Source: an uncultured Clostridia bacterium (GTDB lineage: Bacteria > Bacillota > Clostridia > TANB77 > CAG-508). Taken from it: a stretch of DNA of 15,261 nucleotides. The DNA lies in the NCBI GenBank assembly GCA_934183045.1, contig CAKPRW010000031.1:1-15261 (forward strand), written 5' to 3'. Under the pieces are notes generated by a model, which saw nothing but the letters and a program-made list of their open reading frames with translations, did not search any database and was not told where the DNA came from. Shown here in pieces: positions 1-5,891 of this stretch. Positions within the stretch are counted from its first letter, which is position 1. The number at the start of each line of letters is the position of its first letter. Made by a program: the position numbers and the translations under genes.

Positions 1-463
1 CTACTACACTACCAATAATAGCAAAAACATATATATATTTTATTTGATTCACAACGTCTTCATTCTTCATTAATATAATTGTTGTTCTTCCATCTTTCAT
101 ATCTCTTGTTTTATACACATAGTCTTCTATTATTCCATTTTCTTTGTTTTGCCTATACACCTTCTGAGCATATTCTTCTATTGTATTATCAGCTTCACCA
201 AAATGATCGATTATTTTTCCATTATCAATCATAAATGAGTATGTATTATCTAAATTCATAGACATTTGATCATCATTAATATGGGTATCGTCTTTATTAT
301 TAGGTTCTTTTGGAAAATCATTAAATCTATCCATCATCGATGTTGCTGCATTTATTGTGTTATTATAATTTAAATATGCAAATATTACTATAATACCTAT
401 TAAAATTAGAGATACAGATAACATTATAATGAGAAATACTTTTGATTTTAATTTTTTAATCAT
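1..463 (-). CDS. Sensor histidine kinase, N-terminal part (cut by left edge)
   Basis: The minus-strand frame starts with ATG at 461-463 and stays open to the left edge, giving about 154 residues. They begin MIKKLKSKVFLIIML. A membrane helix spans about residues 8-30, followed by about 110 polar residues that would lie outside the cell, then a second hydrophobic stretch beginning near residue 141 (IKYIYVFAIIGSVV). This two-helix sensor layout is typical of membrane histidine kinases paired with OmpR-type regulators. The HAMP, dimerisation (H-box) and ATPase domains would lie beyond the window, so the kinase call rests on topology and context. The start overlaps the response regulator stop by 8 bases (ATGATTAA), and a GGAGG ribosome site lies inside the regulator's last codons, so the two are translationally coupled. 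The sensed signal cannot be told from the sequence. Confidence 0.85.
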   Translation of the reverse strand, partial: MIKKLKSKVFLIIMLSVSLILIGIIVIFAYLNYNNTINAATSMMDRFNDFPKEPNNKDDTHINDDQMSMNLDNTYSFMIDNGKIIDHFGEADNTIEEYAQKVYRQNKENGIIEDYVYKTRDMKDGRTTIILMKNEDVVNQIKYIYVFAIIGSVV

Positions 464-1136
464 TTTCAACCTCCATTTTATATCCAACTCCTCTTATAGC
501 TTTTATTCTCACTTTTGATTTTAGAAGTTTTAGTTTTTTTCTAATAAATGATATGTATACTTCTACATTGTTATATTCAGCATCACTATCATATCCCCAA
601 ATCTTATTTGCTAGATTTTCTCTATTTACGACTTGGTCCTTATTTAACATTAATAACTGTAATAGTTCTAATTCTTTGCCGTTAATTATTATAGAATTTT
701 CTCTACATTTAATTTGACATTTATCTAGGTCTAATTTTAAATCCGAATATTCAATACAGTTCAATTCTTCAACATTTTTATTCCTTCTTAATATAACTTT
801 TACTCTAGCAACAAGTTCTCTAATATGGAACGGTTTTGTTATGTAATCATCTGCTCCATTTTCTAATCCTTGTAATTTATCGTCCATTTCAGATTTTGCA
901 GTTAACATTATTATTGGAGTTTTAATTTTTTCTTTTTTCAATGTTTCTAATATTTCAAATCCATTTTTGTTTGGTAGCATAACATCAAGTATTATCAAAT
1001 CATATATTCCTGTTAATGCTTCATATTCTCCTTCTTCTCCATCAGTTCTTATATCTACTAAGAATTTTTCTTTTTTTAGTGTTTCTGCAACAGCATCAGC
1101 TAATGCAAATTCATCTTCTATAATTAAAATACGCAT
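456..1136 (-). CDS. OmpR/PhoB-family response regulator
   Basis: A 226-aa DNA-binding response regulator. The receiver domain spans residues 1-118. It has the acidic pair E7-D8, the phospho-acceptor D51 in LIILDVMLP, the switch threonine T79 in IIMLTAK, and K101-P102 in YITKPF. A winged-helix DNA-binding domain covers about residues 128-223, with the typical ending IRGVGYKME. The protein is full length with all catalytic residues present, so it should be phosphorylated by the kinase encoded directly downstream and then bind tandem direct repeats. A GGAGGT ribosome site lies six bases before the ATG. The upstream region carries an 11-bp-period direct repeat (1173-1193) where the -35 element would be, suggesting autoregulation. 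The family call is firm; the regulon is unknown. Confidence 0.96.
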   Translation of the reverse strand: MRILIIEDEFALADAVAETLKKEKFLVDIRTDGEEGEYEALTGIYDLIILDVMLPNKNGFEILETLKKEKIKTPIIMLTAKSEMDDKLQGLENGADDYITKPFHIRELVARVKVILRRNKNVEELNCIEYSDLKLDLDKCQIKCRENSIIINGKELELLQLLMLNKDQVVNRENLANKIWGYDSDAEYNNVEVYISFIRKKLKLLKSKVRIKAIRGVGYKMEVEND

Positions 1137-1162
1137 ATTATACCTCCAATTTCTAATAATAT

Positions 1163-1193
1163 ACTATAATATTATTATTGAAATATTATTGAA
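1163..1193 (-). promoter_or_regulatory. Putative response-regulator direct repeats and -10 upstream of the two-component operon
   Basis: On the plus strand TATTATTGAA occurs twice, at 1173-1182 and 1184-1193, an exact 10-nt repeat with 11-bp period. Read toward the regulator gene this is TTCAATA-N4-TTCAATA. A -10-like TATAGT lies at 1163-1168, so the promoter-distal repeat occupies the -35 position. OmpR/PhoB-family regulators bind head-to-tail heptamers with 11-bp spacing, so this fits autoactivation. The region is very AT-rich and chance repeats are possible. Confidence 0.4.
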
Positions 1194-1268
1194 TTTATAG
1201 CAACATAATCTTATTATTAATTGTACAACATATTATATCAATAATTTTATTTTGTGTAAATTTTTTGT

Positions 1269-1286
1269 TGTAATAAAAATGTAATA
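1269..1286 (+). promoter_or_regulatory. Putative response-regulator box: TGTAATA-AAAA-TGTAATA
   Basis: Two identical heptamers TGTAATA (1269-1275 and 1280-1286) are separated by four A's, an 11-bp period as in PhoB-type boxes. They lie about 20 bp before the predicted -35 element of the gene at 1369. The heptamer matches TTCAATA, repeated with the same spacing before the regulator gene, at five of seven positions. Both face the gene they precede. The binding protein is inferred to be the adjacent response regulator. Confidence 0.4.
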
Positions 1287-1305
1287 CTCTTTTTCTTTAA
1301 AATAC

Positions 1306-1335
1306 TAGACATATTTTTGTAATTTGTGATATCAT
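1306..1335 (+). promoter_or_regulatory. Predicted promoter for the gene at 1369
   Basis: TAGACA (1306-1311) and TATCAT (1330-1335) are separated by 18 bp; each matches five of six consensus positions. Transcription would start near 1342, giving a leader of about 27 nt that ends with the GGAGGT ribosome site at 1356-1361. Confidence 0.45.
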
Positions 1336-1368
1336 GTCTTATAGCAAATTATTTTGGAGGTAAAATAT

Positions 1369-1782
1369 ATGTTAAAAACTTTAAAATTATTAATTATAAC
1401 AATTATATTATCCTTATTAATGGCAATAAACAGTTGCTATGCAGTAGATTTAAATTTAACAGATTCTGAGGATCTTACAAATACTAATTTAACAAGTAAT
1501 AGTTCTTCAAACTCTACAAATAGCAGTTCTAATACAGATTCTGATTATAGCGATGAAGAAGATGGAAATTATACTTCTTATAATAGTACTACTAATTCTA
1601 CAAATGTTTCAGCTGCACCAAGTGTAGCTAACACTTCTAATACTTCTACTACAGTAAGTAATATTAATTCTTCTCGAGAATCTAATTCAAATTTATCAAC
1701 AATTTTAAATATATTATTAATTGTAATAGGAATTCTTTTAATACTACTTGCAATTGCAATTTTAATTAGATTAAAAAAATAA
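1369..1782 (+). CDS. Small exported Ser/Asn/Thr-rich protein with C-terminal membrane anchor
   Basis: A 137-aa protein not recognised as a known family. The start chosen is ATG at 1369; an in-frame TTG at 1354 overlaps the GGAGGT ribosome site (1356-1361) and cannot be the start. Residues 1-23 form a signal peptide ending in SCYA, with cleavage likely before VDLN. The mature N-terminal part is acidic and very rich in Ser, Asn and Thr, low in complexity and probably disordered outside the cell. A hydrophobic helix follows near the C-terminus (ILNILLIVIGILLILLAIAIL), ending in RLKK as a cytoplasmic stop-transfer signal. The mature protein would be a small type I membrane protein. The Cys in the signal region lacks a proper lipobox. 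It is transcribed alone, divergently from the two-component system, and has its own terminator. Function unknown; an envelope role is inferred only from topology. Confidence 0.8.
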   Translation: MLKTLKLLIITIILSLLMAINSCYAVDLNLTDSEDLTNTNLTSNSSSNSTNSSSNTDSDYSDEEDGNYTSYNSTTNSTNVSAAPSVANTSNTSTTVSNINSSRESNSNLSTILNILLIVIGILLILLAIAILIRLKK

Positions 1783-1785
1783 ATT

Positions 1786-1820
1786 AAAGCTTATCTTCTT
1801 AGATAAGCTTTTTTATTTTT
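1786..1820 (+). terminator. Intrinsic terminator after the gene at 1369
   Basis: A perfect 11-bp stem AAAGCTTATCT (1786-1796) and AGATAAGCTTT (1801-1811) has a TCTT loop and is followed by a T-rich run. It begins just after the TAA stop and ends the transcript before the next small gene. Confidence 0.92.
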
Positions 1821-1910
1821 GTTTTTTTATGTATATTATATTTATTTTTTCCAATAATAATATTAGAATTAAATTTTCATATTTAATATGTAAGAATACT
1901 TATATTATGT

Positions 1911-1928
1911 ATTCAAAAAAATTTGAAT
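1911..1928 (+). other. Leader hairpin directly before the ribosome site of the 1943 gene
   Basis: ATTCAAA (1911-1917) and TTTGAAT (1922-1928) form a 7-bp stem with an AAAA loop. It ends exactly where the AGGAGG ribosome site (1929-1934) begins. It could stabilise the mRNA 5' end or modulate ribosome access. All pairs but two are A-T, so it is weak and its role is inferred. Confidence 0.35.
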
Positions 1929-1942
1929 AGGAGGATAATTTT

Positions 1943-2404
1943 ATGTACAGAAAATTATTAATAGGTACTGCTTTACTTTTAGCTATTGTTTGTTCTTGTA
2001 GTGTTTGTTTTGCTAATAATGGATTACAACAAGCTGCTGACGGAGTAAGGAATGTAGTAGGTGACGCTGAAAATGCAGTTGAAGGAGCAGCTAAAGATAT
2101 ATCAAATGCTTCTAAAAATGCAACTGGAGATGTTGAAAATACAGCAAATAATATCGGAAACGATATGAAAAGTTCATTTGAAAATAATACTAAAGACACA
2201 AATAATGAAACTAGAGCTATGACAGGAACTACAACTAATTATGATGCAACAAGAACAGCAACTGGAGCTGAAAATACTTTTATGGGTATGAATTCAACTG
2301 CATGGACTTGGCTTATATTAGGAATTGCCGCAATTGCAATAATTGCTTTAGTTTGGTATTATTCAATGCAATTTACTTCTTCTAATTATAAAGATAAAGA
2401 CTAA
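1943..2404 (+). CDS. Small exported Ala/Asn-rich amphipathic-helix protein with C-terminal membrane helix
   Basis: A 153-aa protein of no recognised family. AGGAGG at 1929-1934 sets the ATG start. Residues 1-24 form a signal peptide with a VCFA-NN type cleavage site; it holds three Cys residues but no good lipobox. Residues about 28-85 are rich in Ala, Asn, Asp, Glu and Lys with repeating patterns such as GDAENAVEGAAKDI and GDVENTANNIG. This recalls the 11-residue amphipathic helices of LEA- or apolipoprotein-like proteins. A Thr/Asn-rich linker leads to a membrane helix (about 120-141, WTWLILGIAAIAIIALVWYY) and a short charged tail, so the bulk would lie outside the cell. The topology matches the preceding 137-aa protein although the sequences differ, suggesting related envelope roles. 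It sits between two terminators and is probably transcribed alone. Function unknown. Confidence 0.8.
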   Translation: MYRKLLIGTALLLAIVCSCSVCFANNGLQQAADGVRNVVGDAENAVEGAAKDISNASKNATGDVENTANNIGNDMKSSFENNTKDTNNETRAMTGTTTNYDATRTATGAENTFMGMNSTAWTWLILGIAAIAIIALVWYYSMQFTSSNYKDKD

Positions 2405-2424
2405 GTTTCAATAAAAATTATATT

Positions 2425-2480
2425 AAAGTGAACTAAAATTATTAGACAAATAGTTTAATAAAAAAGTTCACTTTATTTTT
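2425..2480 (+). terminator. Long-loop terminator after the gene at 1943
   Basis: AAAGTGAACT (2425-2434) and AGTTCACTTT (2465-2474) are perfect 10-bp arms around a 30-nt loop, followed by a T-rich run. It lies 21 bases after the TAA stop. The loop is longer than usual and may fold further. Confidence 0.78.
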
Positions 2481-2562
2481 ATTAATAGTATTTATTTTTT
2501 TATTGATTTTTTCCGTAATTTGAAGTATCATATTAGATATAAATTAAGCATAGGAGATAAAT

Positions 2563-3018
2563 ATGAATACAAAGTTAATAGCTAAAAATCCAACTGCATA
2601 CCATAATTATAATATTACGGATAAAATAGAAACTGGCATTGTCTTATTTGGTACCGAAATTAAATCTATTCGTGCCGGAAAAGTTAATTTAAAAGACAGC
2701 TATGCAATTATAAAAGATGGAGAAGTTTTTGTTTATGGAATGCATATTAGTCCATATGAACATGGAAATATATTTAATAAAGATCCTTTAAGAAACAAAA
2801 AATTGCTTTTGAATAAATCTGAAATTAACAAGTTAATCGGTTTAACTAAACAAAAAGGATATAGTTTAGTCCCAATTAGTTTATATTTCAAAGGCAATTT
2901 AGTTAAGTTAGAACTCGGTATTGGTAAAGGAAAAAAATTATATGATAAACGTGAAGACATTGCCAAAAAAGATGCTCAAAGACAAATTGCAATTAATTTA
3001 AAAAACAAACAATATTAA
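2563..3018 (+). CDS. smpB: SsrA-binding protein SmpB
   Basis: A 151-aa SmpB, full length for the family. SmpB binds tmRNA and delivers it to the empty A site of stalled ribosomes, so that the stuck peptide is tagged and the ribosome freed (trans-translation). Family hallmarks run through the protein: NYNITDKIETGIVLFGTEIKSIR near the start, the NLKDSYA segment, MHISPYEHGN, and GKGKKLYDKREDIAKKDAQR near the end. That C-terminal region folds in the ribosome decoding centre and mRNA channel. AGGAG lies a few bases before the ATG. The gene stands alone between terminators; the usual neighbours rnr and ssrA are not seen in the window. It converges on the aldolase gene. Identification is firm. Confidence 0.97.
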   Translation: MNTKLIAKNPTAYHNYNITDKIETGIVLFGTEIKSIRAGKVNLKDSYAIIKDGEVFVYGMHISPYEHGNIFNKDPLRNKKLLLNKSEINKLIGLTKQKGYSLVPISLYFKGNLVKLELGIGKGKKLYDKREDIAKKDAQRQIAINLKNKQY

Positions 3019-3027
3019 TAATACAAT

Positions 3028-3076
3028 AATAAAAAATGTGCCTAAAAAGATAATTCTTTTTGACACATTTTTTATT
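3028..3076. terminator. Bidirectional terminator between smpB and the aldolase gene
   Basis: AATAAAAAATGTG (3028-3040) and CACATTTTTTATT (3064-3076) pair over 13 bp. An inner AAAAAG/CTTTTT stem (3044-3049 with 3056-3061) extends the hairpin. The A-run on one arm and T-run on the other give a U-tail in both directions, suiting two convergent genes. Confidence 0.88.
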
Positions 3077-3087
3077 AATTAGATTTT

Positions 3088-4017
3088 TTAAATTTTATTA
3101 CTTGATCCAAAAACATCTACCATTTTATGTTTTACTGTTTCTTTTATTAATTCTTTTGCAGGTGTTAAATATTTTCTAGGATCAAAAGCACTTGGTTCTT
3201 CAACAAATACTTTTCTTATTCCTGCTGTCATTGCTAAACGTAAATCTGTATCAACATTAATTTTTGATACCCCTGATAAACTTGCTTCATGTAATATTTC
3301 ATCTGGAACTCCTTTTGCTCCTGGAATATCGCCACCATATTTATTACACATATCTACTAATTCTGGTATTACAGTTGATGCTCCGTGTAATACTATTGGT
3401 GTATCTGGAATTCTAGCTTTTATTTCTTTTAAAATATCAAATCTTAATCTTGCTTCACCTTTAAATTTATATGCACCATGACTTGTTCCTATTGCAATTG
3501 CTAGTGAATCACAACCTGTTCTTTTTACAAATTCTTCTGCTTGTGCTGGATCTGTATACATTGCATCTTTTTCATCTACATTAACTTCATCTTCAATTCC
3601 AGCTAATTTTCCAAGTTCAGCTTCTACAACAACACCCTTACTATGAGCATAATCAACTACCTTTTTAGTTAATGCAACATTTTCCTCAAAATCATACTTA
3701 GATCCATCTATCATTACTGATGTAAAACCATTATCTATACACATTTTTGCTGTTTCAAAATCTGGTCCATGATCTAAATGTATTGCAATTGGTACTTCTG
3801 GATGTTCTTCTACTGCTGCTTGAACCATTTTCATTAAATAATTTATTCTTGCATATTTTATTGCGCTTGATGAAGCTTGTAATATAACTGGTGATTTTGC
3901 TTCTGCCGCAGCATCAACAATTCCTTGTATAATTTCCATATTATTTACATTGAATGCACCAATAGCAAATCCTTCTTCCATTGATTTTTTTAACATTTCT
4001 TTTGTCGTTACTAACAT
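3088..4017 (-). CDS. fba: Class II fructose-1,6-bisphosphate aldolase
   Basis: A 309-aa zinc-dependent aldolase that splits fructose-1,6-bisphosphate into glyceraldehyde-3-phosphate and dihydroxyacetone phosphate, and the reverse, in the cytoplasm (glycolysis and gluconeogenesis). The catalytic Asp and first zinc His are D82 and H83 in AIHLDHGPD. Further metal ligands are E134 in VEAELG, H180 in IGTSHGAYKF and H211 in VLHGAST. The phosphate-binding segment is KINVDTDLR (252-260). The length is typical and nothing is missing. Tagatose-bisphosphate aldolase is a close relative, but the sequence reads as the glycolytic enzyme. GGAGG precedes the ATG. A strong promoter (4069-4097) and a perfect inverted repeat (4038-4066) lie upstream, so the gene is probably transcribed alone and may be repressed at the start site. 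A bidirectional terminator follows the gene. Confidence 0.95.
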   Translation of the reverse strand: MLVTTKEMLKKSMEEGFAIGAFNVNNMEIIQGIVDAAAEAKSPVILQASSSAIKYARINYLMKMVQAAVEEHPEVPIAIHLDHGPDFETAKMCIDNGFTSVMIDGSKYDFEENVALTKKVVDYAHSKGVVVEAELGKLAGIEDEVNVDEKDAMYTDPAQAEEFVKRTGCDSLAIAIGTSHGAYKFKGEARLRFDILKEIKARIPDTPIVLHGASTVIPELVDMCNKYGGDIPGAKGVPDEILHEASLSGVSKINVDTDLRLAMTAGIRKVFVEEPSAFDPRKYLTPAKELIKETVKHKMVDVFGSSNKI

Positions 4018-4037
4018 AATTTTTCCTCCGTTCTTGG

Positions 4038-4066
4038 CTATAAAAATATAGTCTATATTTTTATAG
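4038..4066. repeat. Perfect 14-bp inverted repeat at the aldolase transcription start (possible operator)
   Basis: CTATAAAAATATAG (4038-4051) and its exact reverse complement CTATATTTTTATAG (4053-4066) are separated by one base. The predicted transcription start (about 4062) falls inside it. A repressor dimer bound here would block initiation; as RNA it could also form a leader hairpin, though a one-base loop would require opening of inner pairs. No cognate regulator is visible in the window. Confidence 0.6.
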
Positions 4067-4068
4067 TT

Positions 4069-4097
4069 ATTTTATTTCTAAAAATCTAATATGTCAA
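4069..4097 (-). promoter_or_regulatory. Strong sigma-A-type promoter of the aldolase gene
   Basis: On the minus strand a perfect -35 TTGACA (plus-strand 4092-4097) is followed after 17 bp by TAAAAT (4069-4074). The spacing is ideal. Transcription would start near 4062, leaving a leader of about 45 nt. Confidence 0.8.
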
Positions 4098-4163
4098 GAC
4101 TATTTAAATCTGAATTTTATTTTCAATATAAAGACATTTAATTTAAGCATTAATAATATAACA

Positions 4164-4213
4164 AAAATAATATTACTAATATAATTAATCTTATATTTTA
4201 GTAATATTATTTT
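4164..4213 (-). terminator. Terminator after the DUF1540 gene
   Basis: AAAATAATATTACTAA (4164-4179) and TTAGTAATATTATTTT (4198-4213) are perfect 16-bp arms, with a further TATAA/TTATA pairing in the loop region. In the minus direction the stem ends in a T-run. It lies 17 bases after the DUF1540 stop and separates that gene from the aldolase promoter. Confidence 0.75.
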
Positions 4214-4230
4214 ACATTTTTATTATAAAA

Positions 4231-4395
4231 TTATTGTTCGTATTTATAACTTGCGCACATTGATTCATCTGGCATTTTTGTATTTTTCCCCTCTGTTGGT
4301 GAAACTTGTATAGCCTCAAGAATACACTTATTTTCACTTTCATTATTATATTTACAACTAGCTACAGTACAATTAATTTTTTGACCTCTATCCAT
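4231..4395 (-). CDS. Small four-cysteine protein, DUF1540 family
   Basis: A 54-aa protein beginning MDRGQKINCTVASC and ending CASYKYEQ. Its four Cys residues (9, 14, 24, 47), the C-x4-C-x9-C spacing, the segment CKYNNESENKCILEAIQV and the final C-A-S-Y match the DUF1540 pattern of clostridial and bacilli proteins. Such proteins are thought to bind a metal through the cysteines, but the function is not known to me. A near-perfect AGGAGGT lies six bases before the ATG, and a strong terminator follows the TAA stop, so this is a real gene despite its size. It lies 97 bases downstream of the peroxiredoxin gene on the same strand and could be co-transcribed with it; I see no clear promoter in the gap. 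No signal peptide is present, so it is cytoplasmic. Confidence 0.85.
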   Translation of the reverse strand: MDRGQKINCTVASCKYNNESENKCILEAIQVSPTEGKNTKMPDESMCASYKYEQ

Positions 4396-4492
4396 AATAT
4401 ACCTCCTAATATTAAAGAATATGAACTATTAAATTGTCCATAATATTAGTATGGATATTTTTTTAAAATGTATTCAAAAGTTTTTATATTGC

Positions 4493-5200
4493 TTAGCAGT
4501 TGTCTATTTTATTATTTAAATTTATTTTTTCTATACACTTTTCTTCTGGCTCTTTAAAACTTAAATACCAACTTATTCCATTTCTTTTTTGTTGAACGCT
4601 TTCTGCTCTTTCTTGTAATTGATCAAAAGTTTTTGGCATAGGAACAATTACTGGTTGGTTTGGCATCCAATTTGCAGCTGTTGAACCTTTGCTACAATCT
4701 GCCATTTGAAGTGCTTGAACTATTCTTATTATTTCAGGAATAAATCTTCCTACATTCATAGGATAAACCAAAATTGTTCTAACTATTCCCTTATCATCAA
4801 TAATATATACATTTCTTACAGTTTCTGTATTACTAATATCATTTGCTATCATGCCATATTTTCTAGCAATTTGACCATTTCTGTCAGCAATAATTGGAAA
4901 TGATATTTTTATTCCAGTTCTACAATATATATCATAAACCCAAGCCAAGTGTGAACTATTACTATCTACACTTAATCCTAATAATTCTGTATTGAGTTGT
5001 TTGAAGTATGTATGTGCTTTTGTAAAAGCAATCATTTCAGTCGTACACACAGGTGTAAAATCGCCTGGATGAGAAAATAAAATTAACCATTTACCACTAT
5101 AATCCTCTAATTTTACTTCTCCAAATGTGGTCATTGCTTCAAAATCTGGTGCTTTTTGTCCTATTTTTACATTTCCATTCATCATTAATTCATAATCCAT
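4493..5200 (-). CDS. Prx6-type peroxiredoxin (AhpC/TSA family)
   Basis: A 235-aa thiol peroxidase that reduces hydrogen peroxide and organic hydroperoxides. The thioredoxin fold begins at about residue 11 (KIGQKAPDFEAMTTFG). The peroxidatic cysteine is C52 in the conserved HPGDFTPVCTTE. The Prx6 subfamily is shown by VYPMNVGRFIPEIIRI and the C-terminal dimerisation domain with ANWMPNQPVIVPMPKTFDQLQER (residues about 177-198). Additional cysteines are C93, C169, C222 and C235. The last two sit in a tail unlike that of strictly 1-Cys members and could act as resolving residues, as in some archaeal and clostridial homologues; this is inference. A GAGGAG-type ribosome site precedes the ATG. The gene is divergent from the 158-aa membrane protein gene. 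An oxidative-stress role is known for the family. Its electron donor is not visible here. Confidence 0.94.
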   Translation of the reverse strand: MDYELMMNGNVKIGQKAPDFEAMTTFGEVKLEDYSGKWLILFSHPGDFTPVCTTEMIAFTKAHTYFKQLNTELLGLSVDSNSSHLAWVYDIYCRTGIKISFPIIADRNGQIARKYGMIANDISNTETVRNVYIIDDKGIVRTILVYPMNVGRFIPEIIRIVQALQMADCSKGSTAANWMPNQPVIVPMPKTFDQLQERAESVQQKRNGISWYLSFKEPEEKCIEKINLNNKIDNC

Positions 5201-5275
5201 AATAATACTCCTCTCATAATTTTCTATATTTTATGAGTCTATTTTAATTTTTGTTACCCAAAATCATAAAAACAA

Positions 5276-5304
5276 TTGTAAATTTTTGTTAATCGTGCTA
5301 TAAT
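5276..5304 (+). promoter_or_regulatory. Promoter of the 158-aa membrane protein gene
   Basis: TTGTAA (5276-5281), a 17-bp spacer and a perfect TATAAT (5299-5304), preceded by TGC as an extended -10. Transcription would start near 5311, giving a leader of about 65 nt that contains an imperfect TATAGC/GCTAT hairpin. Confidence 0.75.
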
Positions 5305-5375
5305 ATATTATGTAACTTAAAAGTATAGCTAACACGCTATTTATACAGAAAAAAGAATTTCACAGGAGGAAACAT

Positions 5376-5852
5376 ATGAAAAGACGGCTCTTAAGTAAAA
5401 TTTTATTTTCTGCAATACTCTTGATTTTACTTTTTGTGATATTTTTTACATTGCAAATACATAGATATATATTCTTACTTATAATCACAATCATCTCAGC
5501 AATTAGTATTTCTATGATAGTTTTGCATCGCAAAAATGTATGTAAACTTTACTTCTCTGATTATTTTGCATATTTGAATTTATATGATGATTTAAATATG
5601 TATTATCAAGAACGTGAAAATCTTGCAGAAAAATATTCGTCATTTGATATTGACGAACAAATTGACAACATCACTGGTAAGATTATCCTTACTGAAAAAA
5701 TTCTTATTATGCTATATGAAAATTATTTTATAGTATATGAGAAAACATTAAAGAGGTTTCTTCCTCTTTATGCTTTAGAAGAAATTGAACTCATCTATAA
5801 GGAAGCTTCTGCTCTTCTCGAAGATGAAAATCTTTATTCTTCATTTCTATAA
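5376..5852 (+). CDS. Two-helix membrane protein with cytoplasmic helical domain, unknown function
   Basis: A 158-aa protein not recognised. A strong AGGAGG (5364-5369) sets the start. The N-terminus is MKRRLLSK, followed by two closely spaced membrane helices at about residues 9-27 and 31-50 with a very short outside loop. The remaining 105 residues (from HRKNVCKLYF) are acidic, rich in Tyr, Leu and Glu, and predicted helical, likely a cytoplasmic helical bundle. Positive charges at both helix ends support cytoplasmic N- and C-termini. No enzymatic motif is seen. It has its own extended -10 promoter and is followed at once by a strong terminator, so it is probably monocistronic. It is divergent from the peroxiredoxin gene, but nothing in the protein ties it to redox function. 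Confidence 0.8.
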   Translation: MKRRLLSKILFSAILLILLFVIFFTLQIHRYIFLLIITIISAISISMIVLHRKNVCKLYFSDYFAYLNLYDDLNMYYQERENLAEKYSSFDIDEQIDNITGKIILTEKILIMLYENYFIVYEKTLKRFLPLYALEEIELIYKEASALLEDENLYSSFL

Positions 5853-5880
5853 AAAAGGTTGGAAAAATCCAACCTTTTTT
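5851..5880. terminator. Bidirectional terminator between the 158-aa gene and the dnaB-like gene
   Basis: AAAAAAGGTTGGA (5851-5863) and TCCAACCTTTTTT (5868-5880) form a perfect 13-bp stem with an AAAA loop. The stem overlaps the TAA stop of the plus-strand gene and lies 11 bases beyond the stop of the minus-strand gene. Its A and T runs serve both directions. Confidence 0.95.
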
Positions 5881-5891
5881 ATCTTTTTAAT

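Noticed and set aside
1354..1368. TTG start at 1354 adding five residues to the first small exported protein
   Set aside because: The TTG lies within the TTGGAGGT ribosome site; the ATG at 1369 has correct spacing and begins a proper signal peptide.
2405..2562. tmRNA (ssrA) gene or promoter next to smpB
   Set aside because: No tRNA-like acceptor end or tag-coding sequence is seen; the region holds a terminator and AT-rich sequence with no convincing -35/-10 pair.
4437..4455. TCCATA/TATGGA hairpin with T-run between the peroxiredoxin and DUF1540 genes as a terminator
   Set aside because: The T-run follows the hairpin only on the plus strand, where no gene is upstream; on the minus strand it lacks a T-tail and the stem is only six bp.
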